A DNA stretch of 64,000 nt from Phycisphaerales bacterium (GTDB taxonomy: Bacteria > Planctomycetota > Phycisphaerae > Phycisphaerales > SM1A02). The notes under the pieces were generated by a model that saw only the letters and a list, made by a program, of their open reading frames with translations, was not told the DNA's origin and did not search any database. A program made the position numbers and the translations under genes. Positions 13,764 to 22,573 of the stretch are shown here, piece after piece; the stretch's first letter is position 1, and the number at the start of each line of letters is the position of its first letter. The stretch spans positions 1 through 64,000 of the forward strand of contig JAKVBV010000003.1 in the NCBI GenBank assembly GCA_022446965.1. The letters run 5' to 3'.

Positions 13764-14189
13764 TCAGCTCCCCGTCACTTCAACGCCCATGGAGCGTGCA
13801 GTGCCTGCAATCATCAAAGCGGCGGAGTCAACGGTGGGGGCGTTGAGATCTTCGAGCTTCTCCTCGGCGATCGCGCGACACTGATCCATCGTGATGCTGG
13901 CGATGATGGTTTGGGGTTCACCAGAGCCCTTCTCGATACCGGCGGCCTCCTTGATCAGGGCCGCGGCGGGAGAGGACTTGATTTCGAAATCGAAGGACCG
14001 GTCGTTGAAGACCGTGATCAGGCAGGTGACTGCCTTCCCGTTGAGTTCCTTCGTCCGTTCATTGAACGCCGTGATGAACTGGCCGGGATTGATGCCATTG
14101 GCACCAAGCGCCGGTCCAAGCGGGGGCGATGGGGTCGCCTGGCCGCCGGGCGCAACGATCTTGAACTGCTTTTCAATCTGCTTGGCCAT
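13764..14189 (-). CDS. rplK: 50S ribosomal protein L11
   Basis: Encodes the 141-residue L11 of the GTPase-associated centre, which contacts 23S rRNA and RelA. MAKQIEKQFKIVAPGGQATP and PPLGPALGANGINPGQF are diagnostic. ATG at 14189 is preceded by a strong AGGAG; longer in-frame extensions upstream lack family similarity. It is first in the ribosomal run, 5 nt before rplA. nusG and secE, usual upstream partners, are absent; the next gene upstream is an unrelated M20 amidohydrolase. Confidence 0.98.
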   Translation of the reverse strand: MAKQIEKQFKIVAPGGQATPSPPLGPALGANGINPGQFITAFNERTKELNGKAVTCLITVFNDRSFDFEIKSSPAAALIKEAAGIEKGSGEPQTIIASITMDQCRAIAEEKLEDLNAPTVDSAALMIAGTARSMGVEVTGS

Positions 14190-14283
14190 TGAGAGTCTCC
14201 TGCCTCCCACCTCCGCTGGTGCTGTCTCAGGCCAATGAGAGGCAGCGGGAAGTGGTATACGGCGATGAAATATCGAGCCGCGG

Positions 14284-14311
14284 AGTATAGCAACCTCAGC
14301 TGCAGTGTCCA
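14284..14311 (-). promoter_or_regulatory. Sigma70-like promoter for rplK operon
   Basis: On the minus strand, TGGACA (14306-14311), a 16-nt spacer and TATACT (14284-14289) precede rplK by about 95 nt. The -35 has one mismatch to TTGACA. The position fits a start of the rplKAJL transcript within the 203-nt gap to the M20 gene. Confidence 0.6.
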
Positions 14312-14392
14312 CTTGCCAGCCGGAGGAGGGCGGGGTCGGGGCCTGACCCTAACGTCCGATAACCATAGGATTCTGGCCCCGATTGTGGACAG

Positions 14393-15589
14393 CTAGGCGT
14401 TCAGGGCCAGGCCGATGAACACTCGGATACCTATGGGCAGGGCGTCGTCGTTGAAGTCGAAGCACGGGTGATGCACGCTGGGCATCTCGTCCTTGTCTTC
14501 TGGGATCAATCCCAGGGCGAAAAAGCACGCTGGGACATGCTGTCCGTAGTAACTGAAGTCCTCCGCCCCCATGCACGGGAGGGGGAAGAGTGGGGCGTTG
14601 GCCTCCCCAATCAGGTCATTGGCCACCGCTTGGTAGGTCGTCACCGCCCCAGGATCATTCTTCGTGACGGGATAGCCATCCTTGTAGTGGATCTCGGCGG
14701 TGCACCCATGGGCGGCCGAAACCCCGTTGACGACCTCAAAAAGGCCGTTTTTCAATGTGTCATGGGCCTCATCGAAGAGCGCTCGCACCGTGCCTTGCAG
14801 CGTGACGGCCCCCGGAATGATGTTGTGGGTCGTTCCCCCGTGCACGGCGGTCACGCTGATCACCCCGCCCATGACCGGATCCACCCGGCGGGACACCACC
14901 TGCTGAAGGCTCTGAATCACCGCTGCGGCGGCCGCAATGGGGTCTTTGGTGGTGTGGGGCATGGCCGCGTGGCCACCGAGGCCAGTGATCGTGATGGTGA
15001 AGGCATCTGCAGCGGCCAGCATGGGGCCAGGCTTGCTGGACACCACACCTAGGGGCAGGCTCGGCCATCCGTGCAGCCCAAACATCGCTCGGGCAGGTGG
15101 ACCCAGAACCGAGCCATCGAGGCATCCGTCGTCACACATCCGCTCGCCGCCTCCGCCACCTTCTTCCGCTGGTTGGAACACGAAGGTCACGGGCTGCGGC
15201 AGGGGGCCTTCGTCCGCCAAGCGTTTGAGCACCTTGGCCGTGCCCAACAGCACGGTGGTGTGGCCGTCATGCCCACACGCGTGCATCTTGCCCGGGTGGG
15301 TGGAGGCATAGGGAAGGCCGGTCTGCTCTTCGATGGGCAGTGCATCCATGTCGGCGCGTAGTGCGATCGCGGAATCACCTTCGCCAGGGAGATGCGCCAC
15401 GATGCCGGTCCCGCCGGCGAGGCCCGATGTGTGCTCGATGCCCGCGGCGGTCAATGCGGCGCAGACCCGCTCGCATGTTCGATGTTCTTCGTACCCCAGC
15501 TCAGGATGGGCATGAAGATCGCGGCGAAACTCGACGAGCTCGGGGAGCAGTTCGTTGAGGGTGGATTCGGCAAGGTCAGGCAGTGGCAT
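14393..15589 (-). CDS. M20-family amidohydrolase (hippurate/IAA-amino-acid hydrolase-like)
   Basis: A 398-residue metallopeptidase-fold hydrolase that likely removes amino acids from N-acyl conjugates in the cytosol. Conserved elements are RRDLHAHPELGYEE near residue 23, ADMDALPIEEQTGLP, HACGHDGHTTVLLG with the metal ligands, FVFQPAEEGGGG, and near the C-terminus MGAEDFSYYGQHVPACFFALG. These match the M20D subfamily; length is typical. The substrate cannot be told from sequence. It is the last gene of a minus-strand run after the GGQ protein, with a 52-nt gap containing a small GTGTC-A-GACAC palindrome. Confidence 0.93.
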   Translation of the reverse strand: MPLPDLAESTLNELLPELVEFRRDLHAHPELGYEEHRTCERVCAALTAAGIEHTSGLAGGTGIVAHLPGEGDSAIALRADMDALPIEEQTGLPYASTHPGKMHACGHDGHTTVLLGTAKVLKRLADEGPLPQPVTFVFQPAEEGGGGGERMCDDGCLDGSVLGPPARAMFGLHGWPSLPLGVVSSKPGPMLAAADAFTITITGLGGHAAMPHTTKDPIAAAAAVIQSLQQVVSRRVDPVMGGVISVTAVHGGTTHNIIPGAVTLQGTVRALFDEAHDTLKNGLFEVVNGVSAAHGCTAEIHYKDGYPVTKNDPGAVTTYQAVANDLIGEANAPLFPLPCMGAEDFSYYGQHVPACFFALGLIPEDKDEMPSVHHPCFDFNDDALPIGIRVFIGLALNA

Positions 15590-15641
15590 GCCTGCAATGG
15601 TAGGGAAAAGGTGTCAGACACTCTTCGCTCGTTCGCGCTTG

Positions 15642-16181
15642 CTATCGCCGTAGTCGAGGCAGTCCCAGATCCTGCCGATACTGGTTCACTTGCTCGAGGG
15701 CGGCCGGGTGATGCCGCAGCAACTTGGTGAGCTGCGACATGGAAATGCCCAAGGCCCCGGCTGACTTGGCCACGTCCCAACGATGGCAGTTGATGCAATC
15801 CAATGCCTCGGACAGGATCGCAGGGAAGTCGCGGTGCTTGGGGTTGATGCTCATCTGCTTGCCCTGCCGCCGTGTTTCCCACAACGCAGTGACACCTCGA
15901 AAGCGTCCTTTGGTCCGCGCACGCAAGGCCAAGGTCAGCCGCAACCGTTTCAGCGCCATCCGCCGATTCTCCGCCTGCGAGCGCCGTTCCGATGCCGATC
16001 CATGCAGACCAGTGGGTTCATGTGTGAGCCGCGCCGCCGTACTGCGGCGATTGCGGTGCTGTCCACCGGGGCCTGAGTCGCGACCGAATCCGACCGTGCA
16101 CTGCTTGAGCAACTCGACGTCTTCCAATGTCGCTGGATGCGGGGCCTTCACCAACATGTAGTCACGCGGATCGAAGCCCAT
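15642..16181 (-). CDS. Release-factor-like GGQ-domain protein
   Basis: A 179-residue protein with a class I release-factor catalytic motif, GRDSGPGGQHRNRRSTAA (GGQ near residue 40), followed by a basic helix. Such proteins hydrolyse peptidyl-tRNA, as in ArfB-type rescue factors. The second half (about 100-179) is unlike ArfB: WETRRQGKQMSINPKHRDFPAILSEALDC leads into a helical stretch resembling an HTH (DVAKSAGALGISMSQLTKLL). It lacks the stop-codon-recognition domains of RF1/RF2. ATG at 16181 overlaps the tsaD stop by one base, so it is probably translationally coupled. Rescue function is inferred. Confidence 0.85.
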   Translation of the reverse strand: MGFDPRDYMLVKAPHPATLEDVELLKQCTVGFGRDSGPGGQHRNRRSTAARLTHEPTGLHGSASERRSQAENRRMALKRLRLTLALRARTKGRFRGVTALWETRRQGKQMSINPKHRDFPAILSEALDCINCHRWDVAKSAGALGISMSQLTKLLRHHPAALEQVNQYRQDLGLPRLRR

Positions 16182-17233
16182 CAGGAAGACACTCCCAGCG
16201 TCAGTCGTGCCAACGCCTGCAGATGCAGATCGGCATGGTGTCCACGTTCAAACTGTGCGAGCCCGGCGCCAGCGATCATGGCGGCATTGTCCACGCAGTA
16301 GGCCCGTGTAGGCAATCGCAGTGGCACCTGGGCATCGGACGCGACACGCTCGAGCATCGATCGAACCGCGGTGTTGGCAATGACGCCGCCACCAGCGATG
16401 AGTGCACCGAATTCTCCGGCATCATTCAGCGCGGCACGAAGCCCGCGTTCCAACCCAGCAACAGCCGCACTCTGGAACGCAGCGGCGTGGTTCGCTCGCA
16501 CCTCGGACGGCACGTCATCGAGTTCGCGGGGGAACACGGTTGTGCCGTCAACGCGACGTGGCTGACCACGCAGGGCATACAACAAGGCCGTCTTCAGCCC
16601 GCTGAACGAGAACCCACCGGCTTTGGGCCGACCGATGGGCAGGTCGATGCCGGTGCCGTCACCCGTCGCTGCGAGGGCTTCCACCGCTGGCCCACCGGGG
16701 TATCCCGCCCGGAGCATGGTGCCGGCCTTGTCGAAGGCTTCACCGATGGCGTCGTCGATGGTCCAGGTGAGGGCATTGGCTGTCCCGTCGTCATCGAGTC
16801 GATACACGTGCGTGTGCCCACCGGATGCGACAAGGCCCACCGCAGGCAGTGGCAAGGGGGGTGCATCCAATGCCGCGGCGTGCAAATGGGCGAGCACATG
16901 GTGCACGCCGATCAGGGGTACGCCCAATGACCAGGCCAATGCCTTGGCGGCGCTCGTGCCCACCAGCAGCGATCCGATCAGGCCCGGTGCGTTGCCCACC
17001 GCGATGGCATCGATGTCCTGCAGTGCAACCCCTGCGTCACGACACGCCTGTCGAATCACTGGACTAATGCACTCCAGATGCGCTCGAGAAGCTACTTCGG
17101 GCACGACACCGGCGTACACCTCGTGCAGATCGTGTTGCGAGGCGACGATGGATGACCGCACACACCGATCACCGTCGACGACCGCCGCGGCCGTCTCATC
17201 ACAACTCGACTCGATGCCGAGCATCAGCGTCAT
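16181..17233 (-). CDS. tsaD: tRNA N6-adenosine threonylcarbamoyltransferase TsaD
   Basis: A 350-residue universal enzyme that, with TsaB and TsaE, transfers threonylcarbamoyl to A37 of ANN-decoding tRNAs. MLGIESSCDETAAAVV is the ASKHA ATP-binding start. HHVLAHLHAA holds the metal-binding HxxxH. VGLVASGGHTHVY, GKAGTMLRAGYPGGPAVE-like and FSFSGLKTA segments follow. ATG at 17233 overlaps the S41 protease stop (ATGA); ATG three codons later is an alternative. It sits between an S41 protease and a GGQ rescue-like factor. Confidence 0.97.
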   Translation of the reverse strand: MTLMLGIESSCDETAAAVVDGDRCVRSSIVASQHDLHEVYAGVVPEVASRAHLECISPVIRQACRDAGVALQDIDAIAVGNAPGLIGSLLVGTSAAKALAWSLGVPLIGVHHVLAHLHAAALDAPPLPLPAVGLVASGGHTHVYRLDDDGTANALTWTIDDAIGEAFDKAGTMLRAGYPGGPAVEALAATGDGTGIDLPIGRPKAGGFSFSGLKTALLYALRGQPRRVDGTTVFPRELDDVPSEVRANHAAAFQSAAVAGLERGLRAALNDAGEFGALIAGGGVIANTAVRSMLERVASDAQVPLRLPTRAYCVDNAAMIAGAGLAQFERGHHADLHLQALARLTLGVSS

Positions 17234-18867
17234 GGTGCTTCGACACGCTCCAAGCGAGATTGATGCAGCGCTGAACGAGTGGCCTCGGGATGCACCGCGC
17301 GCCAAGTGCCCAGTGCGTTGCCGTCAGCGTCGCGGAGCGTGATTTCAAGCTCGCCCACGTGTACCTCCTCATCGAGCGACTCGAAGCCGGCTGGCGCATC
17401 AATGCCTGCATCGGTGAGCCGGGCGATTTCGCGTTCGACCAGTTCAAGCCGGTCGAGCAACATGGCGCGAGCGTCCTGCGCCGAAGTCAGGTCTTCCGAC
17501 GCGGGCGTGAAGGCCAGATCATCATCTTCGCCAAGTTCAGGCCATACGCGATCGGCGACACGCATCTGCAGGAGGTCGGTCGCCTCGGCGAGCGCGGCAT
17601 CCTTCAAGGTGTCGCGTATCCACTGCGCGTCCGTTGCGACATCGAGGGCAGGTTCCTCTGCCGGAATCACTCGCCAGGGTTCACGGGCTCGGATGCGATC
17701 AATGCGCTGCGATTCATCCTCAGCGACCACGCACCCGGTGGACGGATCCACGCCCCAATCGGCGAGGGGATCATCACTTCGGCGTTGCAAGATTCGACCG
17801 TCAGGCAGTGCGTAATGCGCCGTGGTGAACTTCACCAGGCCCAGGTCCTGGCCCAAGGGTCGCAGCTCCTGCACCGAGCCCTTCCCAAAGGTGCGTTCGC
17901 CAAGAATGCGTGCGTCTGAACCTTGTTGCAATGCGCCAGCGAGGATCTCACTGGCCGATGCGGAGTGTTGATCCACGAGCACGACCACAGGCACCCCTTC
18001 GCCCACATGCCCAGCCCGAGCGTCATACGTGCGTGATTCTCCGGCGCGGTCGGCACGATCGGGGCGAATGTGTACGAGCGCTCCGTCGGCCACGAACAGG
18101 TCGGCAGCGCCCACGGCCGCGGGCAGCGCACCGCCGGGGTTGCCGCGCACGTCGATGATGAGTCCCTTGAGCTGGGCTGCATGCCCGTCGAGCACGGCGG
18201 CGACCTCGTTCACCGTTGACTCTGTGAACTGATCGATTTCAAGGAAGGCCAGACCGGCAGATTGATCGATCCAGTGCCGCCATGTGCCGTCGCGTCGCAG
18301 CAGCCCTTCCACGGTTCGGGCGGCGATCGGCGCGCGGGTCACCACCACTTCGCCCTCGGTGCCATCGGGTCGGGTGATGTGCAGGACGACGTCGGTGCCA
18401 GGTTCGCCCAGCAGCAGATCGATGCAGCCTTGGGCGCCCAGACCCAGTGTGTCGGTGCCGTCGATCGACATCACGATGTCGCCAGCGCGTAGGCCCGCGG
18501 CCAGCGAGGGGGAGTCGTCGAGCGGCGTGATGATCTTGAGCCGGTCATCCACCTGGCGAATCTCGGCCCCGATGCCCGAGTATCGGCCGCTGAGTTCCTT
18601 TTCGAACACGTCCCGCTCGACCGGAGGGACGTACACGGTGTGCGGATCATCAAGTGAATCGACCATCGCCGCGATGGCGGCCTGCTGCATGACGTCGCCG
18701 TCCACCTCCCGCACGTACCGGTCGTCGAGCAAGGTGCGGACGTCGATCACGGGCGTGTACCAGTCGTAATCACGATCGCGACTGGCAATGGCCCGAGGCA
18801 CCTCCACGGCCAGCACGCTCAGCAACAGGAAGAGAAGCACTGGAACAGCGATCTTGCGAATGTTCAT
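17230..18867 (-). CDS. S41A C-terminal processing peptidase with PDZ domain
   Basis: A 545-residue membrane-anchored or periplasmic protease. MNIRKIAVPVLLFLLLSVLAV is a signal anchor. A PDZ domain spans roughly residues 95-185 (GIGAEI...SPSLAAGLRAGDIVMSIDG). The peptidase core contains LIIDVRGNPGGALP, the nucleophile region DQHSASASEIL and the Lys motif ERTFGKGSVQ, which together give the Ser-Lys dyad of CtpA/Prc enzymes. The C-terminal 130 residues are a charged helical region (LLDRLELVEREIARLTDAG) of unknown role. ATG at 18867 is chosen to start the anchor; an ATG at 18897 is in frame. It heads the S41-tsaD-GGQ-M20 run. Confidence 0.95.
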   Translation of the reverse strand: MNIRKIAVPVLLFLLLSVLAVEVPRAIASRDRDYDWYTPVIDVRTLLDDRYVREVDGDVMQQAAIAAMVDSLDDPHTVYVPPVERDVFEKELSGRYSGIGAEIRQVDDRLKIITPLDDSPSLAAGLRAGDIVMSIDGTDTLGLGAQGCIDLLLGEPGTDVVLHITRPDGTEGEVVVTRAPIAARTVEGLLRRDGTWRHWIDQSAGLAFLEIDQFTESTVNEVAAVLDGHAAQLKGLIIDVRGNPGGALPAAVGAADLFVADGALVHIRPDRADRAGESRTYDARAGHVGEGVPVVVLVDQHSASASEILAGALQQGSDARILGERTFGKGSVQELRPLGQDLGLVKFTTAHYALPDGRILQRRSDDPLADWGVDPSTGCVVAEDESQRIDRIRAREPWRVIPAEEPALDVATDAQWIRDTLKDAALAEATDLLQMRVADRVWPELGEDDDLAFTPASEDLTSAQDARAMLLDRLELVEREIARLTDAGIDAPAGFESLDEEVHVGELEITLRDADGNALGTWRAVHPEATRSALHQSRLERVEAP

Positions 18868-18961
18868 TGGGTAACTCACAGTTGCAGGACGTACCATGAC
18901 GTCGTGACGCCCCATCCTACGTCACGGCTGACAGGGCGTTTCAGGAGTTCAAGCCACCTTC

Positions 18962-20374
18962 ATGTCACAACAGCACCGTGAGCAGCTCAAAGTCGCCCGT
19001 GAACGGGCTGTGCTTGTCGCGGTGCAGTTGCCCGGCTCGGCGATTCCATTGGCTGCGCGTCTGGAAGAACTTCGTGCGCTGGCCGACACCGCCGGCGCGG
19101 TGGTCGTGGGCGAACTCACGCAGAAGCTGAGGCTCCCCAAGGGCCGCACGTTTCTGGGCAAAGGCAAGGTGGACGAACTCGCCGGTCTGCTGAAGATGGT
19201 GGATGCAGCCATCGTTATTTTCGATCACGACCTGACGCCGGCGCAAGTGCGCAATCTCGAGCGGGCCTGCGAAGTGAAGATCGTCGATCGCAGTGAGCTC
19301 ATTCTCGACATCTTCGCTCGTCGTGCCTCCACCCACGCCGCACGGTTGCAGGTGGAGATCGCACAACTGGAGTACACGTATCCGCGACTGCGTGCCATGT
19401 GGGATCACCTCGGGCAAGTCACTGGTGGTGCGCCGGTGGGCATCGGCACGCGCGGTCCGGGCGAACAGCAACTCGAGATCGACCGCCGCCTCGTGCAGCG
19501 TCGGCGCAAACAGCTCAAGCGAGAACTCGATCGCATTCACGACCGCACCGTGCGACAAGTGGAAAAGCGAAATGCCGATCATCACACGGTCGGCCTGGTG
19601 GGCTACACCAACGCGGGCAAGTCGTCGCTGTTCAACCGAGTCACGGAAGGCGGGGCCTTCGCCAATGACCAACTCTTCGCCACGCTCACCACACGGGTGG
19701 AGAAGTGGTCACTGGGATCCGGTGCGGATGTCCTGCTGAGCGACACGGTCGGTTTCATTCGCGATCTGCCGCACCATCTCGTGGCGTCGTTCCGCAGCAC
19801 GCTGGAAGAGACCATTCACGGTGACATGCTTCTGGTCATGGTTGACGTCTCTGAAGACGGCGCGAGAGAACGGCTCCGCACCGTGCTGGAAACCCTCGAC
19901 GCCATTGGCGCCGTGGACCAACGCCGGCAATTGGTGCTCAACAAGATTGATCGCCTCGACAGGCCGGATGAACTACTGGCCTGGCTCAGCGATCATCCCG
20001 ACGCCATTCCCGTGAGTGCGGCTACAGGTGAAGGCATGGACCGGCTCGCCGAGGTCGTTCGTGATGCGGTGTTTGGTCCGGTCAAGTCGCTGCAAGTGCG
20101 GCTGCCGATGTCTGAGGCGGCCGCGGTGGCCTATCTCGAACGGCGCACGGAAGTCGTCGGCCGCGACTACGACGAAGACGCTGTCATCATGGACGTGCGC
20201 CTAGGTCGCCGTCAGGCCGAAGAATTGCAGGCGCATACTTGCAAGGCCACGGTTGACGGCGCCCCGTTGCCCGCGTGTCTCGACACCATCTGGCCATCGC
20301 GGGTACTGAGCGAAGATTCGTGCCGAATTCCGCCCCACATGATTCAAGCGCCCGACCAAGGATGGGGTCGATGA
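18962..20374 (+). CDS. hflX: Ribosome-associated GTPase HflX
   Basis: A 470-residue GTPase that binds the 50S subunit and splits stalled or hibernating ribosomes. The HflX N-terminal domain includes TFLGKGKVDELAGLL, FDHDLTPAQVRNLE and DRSELILDIFARRAS. A coiled linker (GPGEQQLEIDRRLVQRRRKQLKRE) leads to the G domain: G1 GYTNAGKSSLFN, G3 DTVGFIRDLPHHLVASFRSTLEE, G4 NKID. The start is 94 nt from the divergent S41 gene. Its stop overlaps the ATG of the next gene. Confidence 0.97.
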   Translation: MSQQHREQLKVARERAVLVAVQLPGSAIPLAARLEELRALADTAGAVVVGELTQKLRLPKGRTFLGKGKVDELAGLLKMVDAAIVIFDHDLTPAQVRNLERACEVKIVDRSELILDIFARRASTHAARLQVEIAQLEYTYPRLRAMWDHLGQVTGGAPVGIGTRGPGEQQLEIDRRLVQRRRKQLKRELDRIHDRTVRQVEKRNADHHTVGLVGYTNAGKSSLFNRVTEGGAFANDQLFATLTTRVEKWSLGSGADVLLSDTVGFIRDLPHHLVASFRSTLEETIHGDMLLVMVDVSEDGARERLRTVLETLDAIGAVDQRRQLVLNKIDRLDRPDELLAWLSDHPDAIPVSAATGEGMDRLAEVVRDAVFGPVKSLQVRLPMSEAAAVAYLERRTEVVGRDYDEDAVIMDVRLGRRQAEELQAHTCKATVDGAPLPACLDTIWPSRVLSEDSCRIPPHMIQAPDQGWGR

Positions 20375-21300
20375 CCGACGCCATCGATCAGTTCGCCGAC
20401 GAACTCGATCCAATGCTCGTTGAGCACGTCCGCACCTGGACCCGGCATCGCGGGTTGGCGCCACTGGTGGAGTCGCTGCAGCGACAGACCGACCGCCGTC
20501 GGTTCCTTGACATCTGGATCGAGGCCATGGCAGCGGATCGATTGTTTGAGGCAGGATGGTCGCTGGATGCCGAAGTGCCCACGCCAAGTGGACGGCAGTG
20601 CGATCTACGGGCCGAGCGTGATGGCAAGGTGTTCTATCTGCATCTCAAGCGGCTGTACGAGCCCGAGGAGCGCAAGCCCGCTCAATTGGTGCTCTCCCCA
20701 CGACTGCGGGTGCTGGAACAGATTTGCCGGCCATACCTCGTTCGCATCCGCTGGCGCGAAGATCTGGATGACGAGCAGATGCAGCATCTCGTCGAGCGAG
20801 CGTCTGCATTTCTGCACGAGGCAAGACTGGGCGAAGAGCTCACGGTTCGCGACGCGCTCGGGCTGGAAATGGGCGGCGTACGAGTGGTGGGGCCATGGGC
20901 AGGGGATCACATTTCACTGGCCATCGGCTTACCTGGTGGCTTCATCGATCGCACCGGTCGCATCAAGGCGCTCTTGATGAAGGCCTACGAGCAGTTCATG
21001 CCTCGGGCGGCCAACGTGATTCTTGTGGCCGGGGCCCGCCCGGACGTGGCCGGCGAGTTTGAATCAGCAGTGTTGGGCACACCGGAAGAGCGGTGGGATC
21101 AACACCCAGCTCGTGGGTACCGCGTGGCATGGGGCCGGGCAGCGGACGGGTTTTGGAGCGGGGGATCACGTCCCGAGTCGCGGCTGTGCGGCTGGTGTCG
21201 TTTCCAACCCCACCTGCCGGTGCTGCGAGCCGACGTGCTGCCTCGTGAGCGGCCCAAGCCGGCCACATGGTTGGAAGAGGCCGTGCTGCCTCTGCGGTGA
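20371..21300 (+). CDS. Conserved hypothetical protein coupled to hflX
   Basis: A 309-residue soluble protein of unrecognised family. ATG at 20371 overlaps the hflX stop (ATGA). Residues about 65-95 read PSGRQCDLRAERDGKVFYLHLKRL, a D...xxK pattern recalling a PD-(D/E)XK nuclease core but with His where Glu is normal, so catalysis is doubtful. A C-terminal CGWCRF pair might bind metal. No signal peptide or membrane segment is visible. Coupling to hflX suggests a partner role in stress or ribosome processes, but this is context only. Confidence 0.8.
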   Translation: MTDAIDQFADELDPMLVEHVRTWTRHRGLAPLVESLQRQTDRRRFLDIWIEAMAADRLFEAGWSLDAEVPTPSGRQCDLRAERDGKVFYLHLKRLYEPEERKPAQLVLSPRLRVLEQICRPYLVRIRWREDLDDEQMQHLVERASAFLHEARLGEELTVRDALGLEMGGVRVVGPWAGDHISLAIGLPGGFIDRTGRIKALLMKAYEQFMPRAANVILVAGARPDVAGEFESAVLGTPEERWDQHPARGYRVAWGRAADGFWSGGSRPESRLCGWCRFQPHLPVLRADVLPRERPKPATWLEEAVLPLR

Positions 21301-21335
21301 GCCGGGTATCCTCCGCGGTCCCACAGGAGGCACTC

Positions 21336-22460
21336 ATGCTCGACCCCCGCATGACCACATTGGCACAGGGCCTTGTCGGCCACTCCACGCAGCTCAAGGC
21401 TGGCGAACATCTGTTGATCGAGGCATTCGATGTTCCGGACGCCATGGTGATTGCGCTCATTCGCGCGGCTCGCGCCGTAGGCGCGCATCCGCACGTGGCC
21501 ATTCGCAACAGTCGCGTGATGCGAGCGCTTGTGGAATCGGGTGAAGACGAACAGTTCGAACAGATGGCTGCTAGCGATCTGTATCGCATGCAACACATAG
21601 ATGCCTACATCGGGCTGCGTGGCGGCATGAATGCCAACGAGATGGCCGGGCTCGATTCCGAACGCCAGTTGGCCTGGGGTCGTCTGTACGGCCAGCCCGT
21701 GCACATGCAGGAGCGGGTGAAGAACACACGTTGGTGTGTGCTGCGCTGGCCCACGCCGGGCATGGCGCAACTCGCCAGTTCAAGCACGGAAGCGTTCGAG
21801 GACTTCTACTTCGACGTGTGCACGCTGGACTATGCAGCCATGGCCGATGCTGCGGAGGCCCTGCGGGCACGCATGGCCGGCGCCGACGCCGTCCATCTGA
21901 TCGGCCCGGGTGACACCGACCTCACCTTTTCGATCAAGGACATCGGCGCAGTGCCGTGCACCGGGTCGCACAACATTCCCGATGGTGAAGTGTTCTCGGC
22001 ACCGGTGCGTGACAGCGTGAACGGCGTGATCGCATTCAACACACCAACCGTGTACCAAGGCAACGCCTTCAAGAACGTGCGGCTCACCTTCAAGGACGGC
22101 GCGATCGTCGATGCGACCGCCGATCAGGGTGCCGAGCATCTGGAAGCGATCTTCAACACCGACGACGGCGCCCGCTACGTGGGTGAGTTCGCCATCGGGT
22201 TCAACCCGTGCATTCTCGAGCCGATGATGGACATCTTGTTCGACGAGAAGATCGCCGGGTCGTTGCACTTCACACCCGGTCAGGCCTACGACGATGCCGA
22301 TAACGGCAACCGCAGCGATATCCACTGGGATCTCGTGCTGATCCAGCGGCCCGAGCATGGCGGCGGTGAGATTCGCTTCGACGGCGAAACCATTCGCAAG
22401 GACGGTCTCTTCGTGGTGGACGACCTCCTTGCGTTGAACCCTGATCAGCTCAAGGGCTGA
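21336..22460 (+). CDS. M29-family aminopeptidase (AmpS/thermophilic aminopeptidase-like)
   Basis: A 374-residue metallo-aminopeptidase that trims N-terminal residues from peptides in the cytosol. An AGGAGG Shine-Dalgarno at 21325-21330 precedes ATG at 21336. Family motifs are NIPDGEVFSAPVRDSVNG near residue 215, YVGEFAIGFNP (metal-ligand Glu), and LHFTPGQAYDDADNGNRSDI followed by HWDLV carrying His/Asp ligands. Length is close to the usual 370-410. It lies 35 nt after the hflX-coupled gene on the same strand. Confidence 0.94.
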   Translation: MLDPRMTTLAQGLVGHSTQLKAGEHLLIEAFDVPDAMVIALIRAARAVGAHPHVAIRNSRVMRALVESGEDEQFEQMAASDLYRMQHIDAYIGLRGGMNANEMAGLDSERQLAWGRLYGQPVHMQERVKNTRWCVLRWPTPGMAQLASSSTEAFEDFYFDVCTLDYAAMADAAEALRARMAGADAVHLIGPGDTDLTFSIKDIGAVPCTGSHNIPDGEVFSAPVRDSVNGVIAFNTPTVYQGNAFKNVRLTFKDGAIVDATADQGAEHLEAIFNTDDGARYVGEFAIGFNPCILEPMMDILFDEKIAGSLHFTPGQAYDDADNGNRSDIHWDLVLIQRPEHGGGEIRFDGETIRKDGLFVVDDLLALNPDQLKG

Positions 22461-22573
22461 CAACCGCACCAGACCGCACAACCGGTACCTCGTCCTTCTG
22501 CAGGCCCGTGATAGGGCTGCAGTGGGGGGCTGTCGTGGCCGATTCGTGTCCCAGCATGGGAGATGGATTGCAC

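Noticed and set aside
22498-22522. Hairpin CTGCA(G)GCCC/GGGCTGCAG after the M29 aminopeptidase
   Set aside because: Bulged stem with no T-tail; too weak to call a terminator.
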